NCBI RefSeq assembly: GCF_051401765.1
Contig: NC_135067.1
Coordinates: 21,385,501 to 21,449,500 of the forward strand
DNA from: Calliopsis andreniformis
Taxonomy: Eukaryota > Arthropoda > Insecta > Hymenoptera > Andrenidae
Length of the DNA stretch: 64,000 bases
Direction of reading: 5' to 3'
Shown here piece by piece: positions 12,301-24,413 of the stretch. Under the pieces are notes generated by a model. It did no database searches. It saw only the letters and a list, made by a program, of their open reading frames with translations, and was not told the origin of the DNA. The position numbers and the translations under genes are program-made. The first letter of the stretch is position 1. Each line of letters opens with the position of its first letter.

Positions 12301-15300
12301 TGGATTGTTTATTTTCTTGCTTATTTATTCTGCGCAATATCGGAAAAGGGAATGCATGCATTCTCACACGACTCTAATCCATGAATTATAAAACGTGGAT
12401 TTATTTATACAAACTGCAATTTTTTGCACTCCGAGGATTATTCTGTAACTCCCACGCGAACTATTTGAAATTCAATCGGTCATAAATTCAGGCGAAAGCT
12501 ACTCCAAATTTTGAATTTCGCTCCCTGCGATTCTATTGTTCTCGTGCTCAAATGAAAAAAACAGTAAATCCTTTTATGAATATTCTGCTCCACGAATGTC
12601 GTGGTATATCTTGTAAAGTAACGCTAGCGGAATGTAATTTAAAAAATTGAAGCGCGGAGAAGTTCGCGAAAGAAAAGAGCACTCTCTCTCTCTCCTTTCG
12701 TTTTGGGAAATTAATTTCGCGTCCGAAACTAGGATTGCCTAGCCGCGGCACAGCGGAAAGGATTATTCGAACTTCCAGACGGCTCGACTGTTTTATCTCC
12801 TGAAACTTCAAGCGCACCACGTTCGTGGCTTCCCTGAAAAAAGGTGGAAGACCGACGACCTAGCAGACGACAGTTTCTGCATAATCACCTTTGCCTGTGC
12901 AGACTCTGCCGTTTTTAACATGGTAAACTAGCTATTTTGCACAGGAGGAATGACCCTACATCGTTTGACCGCCACTGCACCGATATCTCGCGCCTGAAGA
13001 TTCACGCATATGAGGTGCACTCTAACGTAACTGCAGCCATGCGCCCATACATTCTCCTGCTCTGTCGGCTCGTAAAGAATCCACCGACCATTTGCATGGG
13101 AATTTCTGCTTCAATAGTCAGGAAAGTTTTAATATCTCGCGCTTCGAGCCCCAAATGATTAAATACCTCGATACATAGTTAGGTACTCGAGGCAAACGCA
13201 AAGAAGGGAACTATAACTGGTTCGGTGTTCCAAGCGCAGAGAGCCACTCTTTAAATTCAAATGATACGAGCGAAGTCCCCGGTAGGGACGGTTTTAAAGA
13301 CGGCCAGGAAATAAAGGACCTACAGAGGGTGCTGGCAGGCTGGAGATTTAATGCCTTGAATTTTCATTGCAAAGGAAATCCGCGGAAAAAGGGAAGGGGT
13401 TAATGTAAAACACTGAAAGCTGTCGTCGAATTTCCTGGGGCTCTCGTACGCGTAACGTTATCCTTTCTTCCGGCATCAAACGTTTCAAGAGCGTCTTAAT
13501 GCCATTCGGGATGATCCTTTCACTTTCTGAAAGCTTTCGGTGACCGTAAGGCGATGTTGTTTACCCGGAAGTGGATCGATCATCGAGAACCTCTCTCCCT
13601 TGGGCAACGTTTAACTTAGCGATCCTCCAACACACTACACAGTTACTTGATAATTAAATATTCCTTTGTGCCGTTCACATTCGCCGTTAATCCTTGAGCT
13701 TAAGCAATGCAGACTACGCTCTTGGATTTGAACCTTTTGTGTAAGTCTAAACGAGATCCAGAGGATCCGAGTTATAAGGTTCATGATGTATTCTTTTCGA
13801 TAGCGAAAAAAGGATGTCTAAGTCGTGAGATTAATTAATGGTTCGAACGAGACGAAGATTCCGCTAAAAGATATGTTGTAAGTTTAACGTCAGTCGATTA
13901 AGAATGCCGTGATAGCGGCGGAAAAAGTTAAGACCCTCTTCGAGAGCCGCTGGTATTTCACCCGCATCCATCACCCTGACATTTACTAATCGCTGAAACG
14001 TTTAGCTCGGTAATTTCGCTATAGGCCAATTCATTCACGGTGTTTTGCAAAGCACTTTTTCTCCCTTCGAGGATGATCGATCGTATTTAATTGAACTTCG
14101 TTGGACTAATAAACGACAGCGACCTTTCCAACGCGTAGGATCAACAGAGATCTTGCTTCGTTGGCTGATTCACTACTCAGAAGTATCGCGGGCTAAATAA
14201 CCCTCGATCGAAGGATCAGCCATATTCCCAGAAAGCTCTGCGCGAGCAGCTCTTCGTACTCGCTCATCACTCGGCACCCTCTCATCAATCATTTATCAGC
14301 TTACCGAGCTTTCAGTCGGAAAGTCCATTATCCACGTGCTCACTGATGTTCAAGCAACGCACGATTCATTGGAATGCGTGGAGAGATTTGTGCGTTAGTG
14401 GCTGCACCTTTAATTGCATCGATCGATCCACAGAATCGGTCTCATCTGGACAAAGTCACGGCATTAGTTCAAGAACAGTTTGAAACAGTTTCTCTAAAAT
14501 AATTGTAGTTAAGGGAATGGAGCAGTATCCTCTAGATCTTCAAGTAGTATGACTCAATACTTGAAGCACCAATGGCTCCACATATTTATAGTCCTATTCT
14601 TCAAAGTCCTCTTCTGAAATAAAACCCTTTCATATTTACTATATTTTTACTTTCTCTATCCCAGAGTACCACAGAAAATTAATCGCTAGTTTAGGATAAC
14701 AGATTTGAAATAGTACAAGTAAATAGTCAATAGCAGAGATACGCAGGGCCAGAAAACGAGGTCATTGTTGAAAGAAATTTTCTCGCCCGGCTGTCAACCG
14801 CAGCATACGTTGAAATAGGGGTCGCTTGGATTACGGTTCGCAGCGGAATAAAGCAGCGACTTGATTTGAGGTAGTCAGAAGGAGAATGCAGGAGGTATCA
14901 AAGAGGAATGCGCGCCACGACGCAAACGTGCCACGGCACGTTTCTCAGCCGCTGATGATTCACGTGGCTATAAATTCCATGCGCACCGATTCGCCGAAAA
15001 TTCGTTTCACCAGCGAGAATCTATAGGCAGGGTCGTAGAATCCGAGCATGGTCAGTCTCTCTGGGAAATGGAAATCGCCCTTCGATCGAATTTCACGAAA
15101 TACGCGCGAAAGTTCGGTAAGAAGAAATGGAGAAAGGATGAATCCTGACGACCAGATATTTCTCGTTTCTCAGCTGCTCACAAGGCAATTGTTTGGAAAG
15201 CTGAAGCTTTTACGCTATGGAGGAATGGCAAAAAAGCATCGCTCGAAAGTTTTCCTCCTTCCCCGGTCCGCTTTTGCTCGTGAAACGGTCGTTTACATGT

Positions 15301-18300
15301 TTTCGAGGCTGCGAGTGAAATGACTGAATTAACTGGGTCGAGGCAAAGCAACAACTGTAATAGAATTTTCCTTCCTCCCTTTACCTTTCCTGTTTCCCTT
15401 CACTTTCGGTGCTCTCGCCGAGGATTAAGCAAGAGTAAAAGCGCGGGTTGAGTGGACTATCACGCTTACGGCAGTCGAAAACAGTTTTCCAGGAGATTCA
15501 CTTTTAGAAATGTAATTCTCTCTTAAATTTATAAAACATAATCACGTTCCTTTACGAAGTTCTAGTAACCTTTGAATAAATATACAACTTAGAATAGTTA
15601 AAAGATTTTTCTAACTATACGAGAAAATAAATGAAATTTCGGAAGGTTCATTTGGGAGCAATCTCATTAGTAAAATAAGCTAGGCAATGTATCCTACGCG
15701 AGAAGTAGTAAACTAATTCCTCGAAGCCAGGGTGATTGGAGCTTGACGAAAATCTCGTCGAGCAACAGTGACTCGATATCAGCGTGACGCAAACGCGATT
15801 GCAGGGGAAGTGAGCCTAATTGAGATGTTTCGTATCCCCTTAACTAAAGACGATCAACTGATTGACCCAGATACGCCACTATTACCATCCCCGACCTTGT
15901 CTAGTAGAGGGTTACGGACCCATCCTCTTCTGCTAGTCGAACTCTGTGCTTAAGTTAATGCTCGACCCTCCCGACAGGTTCGTACACGTGGCAGGTCGGC
16001 AGGGCTCAACCGTGGATGGATTCATTTTAGAAATTACGAGGCGTTGCGACGCGAGATCCGGCGGGAAGCTCGGTTTGCGCCACATCTCGCTGCACCCTTT
16101 TCCACACAAACAGACACACACGTACAAACACGGGAGCAGATAATTTTCCGGACGTGACTAAGACGTAACGCGGGGAAACCGCTTATTACGTTGGCTGACA
16201 CGGCGGCCAGCACATACAGCTGGAATAAACGCGAGAGAACGTGACGGAAAGCTTAGACTGCGCCTGAGGTAATTGGATTAGCGAATGGTGACTGTTTTTT
16301 TTCAGTTGCAATACTTTTCGAGCTTTTCCAAGTCCTTCTGCAGCGACAAAAGACTTCATTCTGAGATCAATATGTATTCAATAAAGTTGATAATAGTAGA
16401 ATGCTTCTCGATGACTAATTATCAACGCTCTTGGAGGCTCCAAAATGTACATAAGCGTACACAGTGTATCACCAGTTTACCCTTTAGTGCAGAGAGTAAC
16501 ATGTTAGACGTGAACAAGCACATGGAATTTCGTGGTCGCTTATCATCGAGACGATTGATGCCGAAACACACCTGGGAACTATGCCACCAACACGTTATCG
16601 TCGTCGGTGAGCCAGGAAATGTGGGCTCGGATCGATTAGTCCCTTGCATTCTCTCGCACCATTCCCTTCCTTCCGACTGCCCGGATATTCGGGTTCAGCC
16701 GTGACACGGGATAGCGAGCGGAAACAAACGAAGCTGGATTTCTCGCCAGTGCCTTCGCGAGTACCTGTGTGTAGAAAAGCGTCAGTGAGCGCTGGCGAAA
16801 AGCCAATGCCGCGAAACGAGCTTTGTAACTCGCTCCGTCGCGCGTAAGGTGTTCATCAAGCTTAACAGTGCGGGCCATCCTTTCGTCTGATCCTGTCCAT
16901 CTCCTAGTACACTTTTCACTTTTCTCACTCACGCCTCTCTTCCGCTGAAAAACTCGTCGTATTCGAGAGATCTTCGCGTCTCGAAGCGACCGAACCAAAA
17001 AAGAGATACTTTCGTTAGATGGCGGGTCACGGTAAAAAGTATATGTCATTTGTGACCCGCATTAATTTGGCTTTAACTTTTTTAATGCTTCTTCCTCGAG
17101 GTTCTTCTCTCTTTGGACCTACTCCAACCTCTTTCAACTTAGTTAGAGCCACTCCAATCTGCTCCAACTTGCTTCTGTAGGTTAGAGGATTTTTAGTTAA
17201 GAGCAAAGAAATAGTATATTCGTTGTAGACGCACCTAACTTGTGCAAATTGTTCGTTGCCTTGTCTGTCGTATATTTTCAAAGTGACCAGATAAATACGT
17301 TGGGTGAACCGAGCCAGAACGATTCCGTATTTCCGCCTGTCAGTCGTACCGTCTGACCACAAACGGACCGTTCTACTGCGCGCCGTTATTTCTACTCGTA
17401 ACGGGTATACTTTCTATGGTTTTTATCCTTTTCTGGTTTGTATGACTTCCATTTGCAAGTGGCTTCGGTGCTCCAATAATGGGCAAAACAATAATGGAAA
17501 AAATAAAACATCCAATGGAAGTTTGATAATTTGCTTTCATTTTCTTCAATTAGTTTCTGTCCGTCTGAAGATTGCTGTTTTCAGTGTTTTCATTTAGACG
17601 AGTTTGCTTTTATCTCGTTAACCTTGCCGTCAGATCGCCTGTGTTACACAATCGTTTGATTAATGACGGAGCTTTTGTGGACAATTAGCGGCATGATGTT
17701 CAATTACAAGCAGATATTATGTGGTTATTAATTTCCTTGTATTTGATAACCGAGTAAAGAAGCAATTATCAGAATTGCCTACCCTGATTTTGTCTAGACA
17801 AACATTCATCAGAAGAGAGTCATCTGAATATTTAAAACTTGAAGAATTGCTTTCGGAAGAACTGATTTCTGCATTTCAGTGAAATACCTGAAATGTTTTC
17901 ACTGTCAACATAGTCCCGATCGTTTTTACAGTGGCGAACGACAGCGATGACGTTAAACCCAACATGCCACTGGTGAAAGACTTAATGAGTCCAAAAATTA
18001 ATTACCACCGGCGCTGGCGACGACGCAATTCAATTGTAAAAGCATGTGGTCCCCATCATGTTATAATTATAACGTCATAAACGCCAATGTAGCCCATTAT
18101 ACAGAACAGTGTGAGCAGAGACTGTTCGTCCTCCCATATGCACTATCGAAAGCCAATCCATTTTATGTCGAATTTCTAACAACTATGAACGTCCATTTCA
18201 TGACTATGGAATTCCATTGAATCAGAAATGAGCCGCGACAATTTCTCCGTCCGTCAGGCGTTTCGGAAATTTGTGCGAACGCACCGTTTTCGAAAATGAG

Positions 18301-21300
18301 CTTCCATTTCGCTGATGAAAATTTCATAAACCGTTCATTCAGAGGAAAAGCTTCTCGCGTGCTTAAAATTCAGGTTATCCGTGATTTTTGAAAGCGTCAG
18401 CGATTTACACGATCTTTTGCATCCAGCAAACTTTTCCAATTAAACGGGAAGTGTAGGAATTGGGTGATAAGCCAGGCAATCGTCATCGGGGCTGTCTTCG
18501 CATGCGGTTCCGTTTCGTGTTTCATTTATGGTTTAATTTATCGCACGCATTATCGATTGGCGACCAGACATGAATCTAGCAAAAACGCTTTCATACTGTA
18601 TCTTCGATCTATGTATTTTTCGTTACACGATAACTGTCAAGAGATGGGGATAAGTAACAGTAAGGGTAAGATGGTTGTCTAGTTTTATTGATTTCGAATT
18701 TGAACATCCTTGATTTCAATTTTCTAGTGGTATTGTGAAAATTTCAACAAGCTCGTAATTTAACGTCTCAAGAAGAGAACGACGAAGGGAGAAAATTTTC
18801 TCGCAGTTTATGAGATTCCCGTCAATATTTGCTGGGGATTCATAAACGAGGAAACGAATTTATAAAACTTCTTATTAATTAAAGGGGAAGAAGGGCAATC
18901 AGGAAACGAAAATGCCAGCTTCTAGGTAAAGATATTTTTCCTGCGAATGGTCTACTTATTTATTTATCTTTTTCTCTTACGAGAAAATTTAATCTAGCAT
19001 CAATTTTAACGTAAAATGAGAAAAAACTACCCCGCTGAAGATAGATTTTCCGTGTCCACTCGCTACGTTAATAAATATTATTCCCCAGCTTTTAAAGCCC
19101 AGCTTCCACCTAAATTATAATTTGAAATTAGTCGGAAATTTCCGATGCAACTATACCATGAGTTCATTCGGAGCAATTCCCAAGGAGCAAATATTTTCCA
19201 GCTGAAATATTTCACCAAAAGCATTTCAGTTAATTATTATTGCCCTCCATTCGATGTTCATCCTCAAAATCGTTTGATCTTCAATGTGAAATTGTGCTCA
19301 CAGTTCTCACGCAACTCTGCGTTTATTAGTCCATAAGTCAACGCAGTGTGTAAAATTCTCCATTAGAACCAACGAAATCCGTTTCAAATTACGGAAATTC
19401 CTAGCAGGATCGTTGGCAAATTGATCATAGGTCTGCGGTGCCAGTGTTGGCTGCTGAGAGAGATTTTAGAAACACGGGAACTTCTTTCGCGTCTCTTTGA
19501 TCCCGTCGCAAGCGTGCAAGCTCTTCAATTGGGGAAAAAAGAGGGTCACTGAGAGATGGTGAGAGCCACGATGGAAATACCTTCACGATATTCGCGCCAG
19601 CCTCGAATCACGATCTAATGGGAAAGTCGCGTAGTTCGGAAGGGGAAATATCGAAGACCAGCCTATGTTTCGACGAGGGCCATGTTCAGATTCGTCATTC
19701 TGATGGATCATTTATACGAAATGAGTCAGAGTTCGTGGAACAACTGAGCAAGTGATTTCAAACTTCCAGAAAAATCGAAAATGGAATAAATAACGAAGAG
19801 AGAATTCCTGTGAATAATTGATTACCTATATTACAAGCAAGAATTTAAACATAACTACACCCAGCCTTTATGTCAAAGAGCAAAAGTGCTTAGCCCATAA
19901 TTAAAACTTGTAATTAAAATTTAAATATTTTCGCGCAAGGTGGGAAAGCCCCATCACGAGTCCCACGCAAGCTGTTACCATTAATTAGGATTAATTGAGC
20001 ACGAAACCCATTAGGTCGCACAGCTTGGGAAGTGATAATCACTTGGCAATTAACTGATAAGCCTATGGGCAGGTTTGTAACTGTCGTGCGACTTGCGGCT
20101 ACCCTTCGTGTCGCCATACAAAACTATGAAGATGAGTCGTTAAGATCGCGGAACACTCATTTCCTTTCATCGTTTATTAGAATCGTATGAAATCTCCTGG
20201 CGGGTACTCATCAAAGTTCAATTCAATTTTTCCAAACTCAATTATCGCAGCTTGCATATCGAATCGGCCGACGTGGGTGGAGAATTGAATCACGCAGCTC
20301 CATCGTTCCGTAGTGAACAAAAATAATTCGAGGGAACGTACGAACGTTACAGTTCGTTGCTTTCGGTGCCATGATTCAACACAATCGATAGCGTTCGTTA
20401 GCCTCGAACGATTAGGTCGCACGCTAAGCCGTCGTTCAACCAGCAACGCTACACATGCATCTGTATAGCGAAACAGTGATTTACCAAATGAACCATCCAG
20501 TATTCAAAATGTCGATCTAACTCAGGGCTGGGTAAACAGACCTCGAGTCGTGTCCGTGCATTATCTTTCGGCTTGTTTGGCCAAAATCTGAGCTCTGATG
20601 CTGCGGTAAATTGAAACACAGCTTTCATGGACATAAATGCAATATCGGCTTTTCAAACTCTGTTTGCTTCGAGATTGATTCATCTTATACAGTTTGCATA
20701 CGTGTTACTGGATGTTCTACGACACTCTAGTGTTAATCTCCTCTAAAGGTGCATACGTACAATAAATCCAGTCTCCCATTGATTAGGAAAATATTCACAG
20801 TTAATTGATTTCTTGGAATAGTTATGTTTTACATTAAATTTGTTCAGTAGCAAGTAGATTAATCGAGTGTCTGGCAGACCATTATTTGGAGGCAACAGTC
20901 GTTCCATTAACTGAAAATCGAACACTTGAGGAAACACTTACTAGATACGGATTGAAGAACTGTACTGCTGAGGTGGTTAATCAATAGACACATAAATGTG
21001 GTTAACTAAAAACTGGTTTTATTAGCACGATGAAGTGTAACCTACAGCAGTTTGACTCCGACTGTTCACGCGCCCTCACATCATCCCTTCTTATACCTTA
21101 CAAACTAGAGAAAGTAACAGGAAGAAAGAAGGATGGAAAGAGGGCTGGAAAACGAAGAGGAAAGCGGACAGAACAGAGAGAAAAGTGGAGAAAGTAAAAA
21201 GGGGAAAATTGTCCTGAGCCTCGCGCGGATCTGGCCGCCAGATGTAACTGACGATGACCAGACCCGTGCCAATCCTTGGGATCGGATGTAGAAAGAATAG

Positions 21301-24300
21301 GCAGAAAATTGTAAAGCATTAGAAGAAAAGGTTAAGAACAGCGAAAGTTGAAGAGAAAGTCAGAACAGAAAACGGAAATGGAAATTGAGAAAAAATGACA
21401 AGGCCGTGGTGGCAGTGCCGAACTGCCACACTGCCATCAAATTATAATCGCGTCATTTGACTGCAGTCCTCTCCTGAAATTCTCGTTCACTCTTCTGGAA
21501 CGAATTTCGACGGCAATGTCCTTCGATCCTGTATATTTTCTAGAGTCTAGCAAGTTCAACACCCTCGGCGACCACCCTTTGCAGCGCTAACCGCCCCACT
21601 GATCGAAGTCTCCGAGGAAGTGCCTCGGTATTAGCTACTAAGAGGCGAACGAAATTCTCCTAGGTTCCAACCGAATTACGCCTCTTCTCCCTTTTTTCCC
21701 TTGCTGTATTTCAGCTTCCGGTGTTCCACTCAGGGAAAATGAAATAAGCGTGAGAAAAGTTTTCTCGACGGACGCTAACTTTGCCTTTATTTTTCTTTCT
21801 GAATATTTTATTAGAGAGATTCGTACGACTTGCGACGATCCGTTGCATTTCGTCGGATTCCACGATTCCACGATTCCTCGACGCTCGTCGTCGCGTGTTT
21901 CGTACCTTTTCACCCTGCGTGTCCTGGTTTCTCTTATCTACGCCACGGGTGGGCATTCTATCGACAACCGAGACATCGGGGGAATGAAAAACGAGGGAAG
22001 GTAAAACGGCAAGAAAATTGCAAGGGTGTGACGAGAATCAGTGGTCTGTCGTTGAGGTAGTTCCGTTCGTAGGGCAATTGTATCGTTCTATTTTTCATCG
22101 TCGAAGGAAGGGGTTTAGTAGCATCTGTACGAGAACGTGGTACTTAATAATGAACGAACCAATGGTCGTGGAGCAGTAAAGAGCGTTTCACGAACAGGAG
22201 ATTGTTCGTAAAATATTTCTTCCTTGTATTCTTTGCCCGCGAATAGACCGATACTGCTCGATACTACGTTGTAAATATTATCGTAAGACGCCACAGCCAT
22301 TTCCCTTCCCGAAACGATCGTTCATTGTGATCAACGGTGTGTACCAAACGCACGAGCAGTAAGCCAAAGTTACTATGCAAAACTATCGATCGTCTCTCTC
22401 GCTCACTGCCCCTCTGGAATCGAATATGCAACGTTCTTCGCTGTTGAAAATTCATACGACGCCTTGCTGGACGATTTCTCGCAAAAACTTTCAAATATTC
22501 ATGTCTCTCGTCATCCCACACCTCTAACCCTTTTTTTTAGCTGACTTTCTAATCTCGAGGGAGTATGAAATTAAAACTCTACAGGGGCCGAGATGCGTTT
22601 CAATCGGTGCATCTCTTTCGGCTACGCGAAGTGGCGCCATTCTCTGCTGGTATTTAGAAATTAAACGCGATGCTGTTGCGGACGAGTTGAGAGAGGTAGA
22701 GATGAATGGGAGGGAGTTTTCCGGGCGTTGAGTCCATTTTCCCAGAGTTCTGTCTCTAGTAAATAGCCGAGAGAATTCAAAATGTAATATAATATAATCG
22801 GATTCTATGTGGCAGTCTCTCAAGGTCTGCTTTCAAGAGAACGGATTTGGTTTGCAAGACTTTTAATAGGTAATGAGAAAGTCTCGTTACATAGCTAAGA
22901 AACTTTGTAGTATTTTATGAAAAACTAAGTGGGTTTGCGTGAACGAAGCTGTTTTACATACGATCCATCAATATGAGATTCAAGTCTCGCGCGACCTCAA
23001 CGGTGATCTGGCTCTTCGAGATATAAGGTGATCTAAAAAAGTGTTTCAGAAGATCAGCGTATCGCGTTTCATTTCGTTTCAGGTACTATCGTATTGAAGC
23101 CCACAAGGATTTCTACTTCAATAGGATATCGAGCTCATGGAACGAGATTGGTTGGGAGAATTTCAATTAAATAGCTGAGAAAACTTTAAGGATAATATAA
23201 TATTGAAATCCGTGTGCTAACCTGCCTGCAGTTCTGAGAAAGATAAAGCTAATTTCATCAAAAGTCTATATCCAGAGGAAGTGTCGTTTCTCCATCAGAA
23301 TGAAATTCATTAATTTACTTCAACCAAAATGAAATCTACTTCACTAAAATGAATTGTATTTATAAGATAACACAATCAGTCGAAGATGAGAATACAATTG
23401 AAATTCTTGCAACGATGGCCTGATTCGGGAAGATGAAGGAAAACTCGAAAAATCATTTTGGAGTATCACAGATCTATGCCTCGTCTCAACCGATATACCA
23501 TCAAAGTCTGTCACGTTCTCTGGTCCAATAAGAAGTAGAATTCAGGGAAGAGCGCTCTTCAAAAGAATTTCAAAATACTCCCAAATGATATCAGCGCAGT
23601 TCGTGTCAGCGGGTAATTCCCAAGAAACCCTTCGCGCCGCTAAGCCAATTTTCATCGATAATTTTTGCGAGTAGACCGCAGCAGAAAGTAAGAGGCAATT
23701 TTTGTCCTCGCGACAAAATTTATGGAGATTGAACGACACGAATAACGAAGTAACACTCGAGAAAGTGTACGTCCCTGGCTTCTTCCGGTGATAAAGCGTT
23801 CGCGCAGTCAGAGTTGCGGTGGCTTCGTGAGTGGGCGTGTTCCCATTGCATCGTGCAAATTTATTAGAATCGCACAGGGTCTACGAACCGAAGGGTGCAA
23901 GGAAGAAATCTACGCGACGAGACGAATGGCACACGCGACGAACAATTCGCGAGTAATGCTTTTCTTCTTCCTATAAGGCGCGGGAGGAGCACTAGTCCGA
24001 GCTTTCGAAGATGAATAAAAACCCTGCGGTTGTTGGAATTTATTACTTAAAAGCACGTGTAGCTTTTCCGACAGATTTTTTCAAGAGCTTTTTTCAGTCT
24101 TTTGGTATTATTCAAAGTGAATGAGTCCTGCTTTGCAGATACTACATTGCAAATATTTTTGGTAAAACAAAATTGAGCCACTAGTATATCAATAAGCTGC
24201 ATAGAAATCAGTTCAATAAGGTGTATGTATATTATCCTTTGAATTTACTCCTGAAAATCGCGACTGTTACTCGTACCGCGCCCTGTGCAAAATTCGGCCA

Positions 24301-24413
24301 CGTAGAAGCACGCGAGCAGTAACTAGAGCGTGAAAGAATTGAAAGCGAGTCGTTCTCTACCTGTACTCACCGATCTCCGGTGTGTTCTTGTCATGATTTC
24401 CCTCGGTGGAAAA
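200..24413 (-). CDS. Unrecognised hydrophilic protein, C-terminal three exons (large-intron gene)
   Basis: Three minus-strand exons join in order 24413-24371, 4151-3868, 322-200. The microexon has 14 codons plus one base (G). The middle exon starts with two bases (AA) that complete a GAA codon and ends on a codon boundary. The last exon starts on a boundary and reads 40 codons to TAA. All splice sites are GT-AG, with donors GTGAGT and GTAAGT and pyrimidine-rich acceptors. The joined product is about 149 residues. It is rich in E, D, G, S, Q and R, has no membrane segment or predicted domain I can name, contains an RVSF motif, and ends in N-I-V-T-L. The 5' part is missing or uncertain, because the microexon must be preceded by an exon ending in phase 0. 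I do not recognise the family. Phase agreement across two introns is the main evidence that this is one gene. Confidence 0.66.
323..3867 (-). other. Intron of the minus-strand gene (3.5 kb)
   Basis: This interval separates two phase-0 exon ends. It begins with GTAAGTCAC at the donor and ends with ATTTTAG at the acceptor on the minus strand. Most of it is ordinary AT-rich sequence. A GC-richer, CpG-rich block lies at about 2490-3060, with overlapping open frames on both strands that I cannot assign to a gene. Confidence 0.5.
3868..4151 (-). CDS. Internal coding exon with RVSF motif, unrecognised gene
   Basis: The exon is 284 nt and follows the acceptor CCCTGTTGCAG on the minus strand. It ends at the near-consensus donor AAG|GTAAGTCAC. 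Its first two bases finish a split codon, after which it reads S-V-H-E-D-E-E-Q and ends D-A-D-K-K-V-K. The composition is that of a disordered region: acidic at the start, then Gly/Asn/Ser, then Pro/Gln-rich (PPLQPQTAQQQ). Near the centre is H-R-V-S-F-D-P-E. Residues R-V-S-F match the [K/R]-V-x-F docking motif used by many protein phosphatase 1 regulators. Reading the other two frames hits stops, so the phase is constrained. Confidence 0.7.
4152..24370 (-). other. 20.2-kb intron or intergenic-like non-coding stretch
   Basis: If the microexon and the exon at 3868 are consecutive, this is one intron, starting GTGAGTACAG and ending GTTGCAG on the minus strand. I see no further phase-compatible exon with good splice sites inside it, although small exons could be missed. 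Contents are AT-rich DNA with scattered short open frames. There is a purine-rich tract at about 21110-21210, a hairpin at 21409-21429 and a possible plus-strand exon at 16306-16606. No intact transposon was recognised. Confidence 0.4.
21409..21429. repeat. Perfect 8-bp inverted repeat (hairpin)
   Basis: GTGGCAGT and ACTGCCAC flank the five-base loop GCCGA. It lies just downstream of the purine-rich tract. The arms are exact complements. No long flanking pairing is visible, so it does not look like a microRNA precursor. Confidence 0.6.
24371..24413 (-). CDS. 43-nt coding microexon, unrecognised gene
   Basis: On the minus strand the acceptor TGTCTTTTCTGTTTCAG is strong, with an almost unbroken pyrimidine tract. 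The donor is ATCG|GTGAGTAC. The 43 nt read F-S-T-E-G-N-H-D-K-N-T-P-E-I plus one base. Joined to the exon at 4151 the split codon becomes GAA (Glu). Only an entry in phase 0 keeps both exons open, because the other two frames meet stops. The length is not a multiple of three, so skipping it would shift the downstream frame, which could be a regulated switch. Short neuronal microexons behave this way in other insect genes, but that role is speculation here. Confidence 0.62.

Noticed and set aside
21405..21435. MicroRNA resembling miR-34 (minus strand begins TGGCAGTGTGG)
   Set aside because: The seed-like string agrees but the rest of the mature sequence does not. The inverted repeat is only 8 bp with a 5-base loop, not a 60-70 nt precursor.
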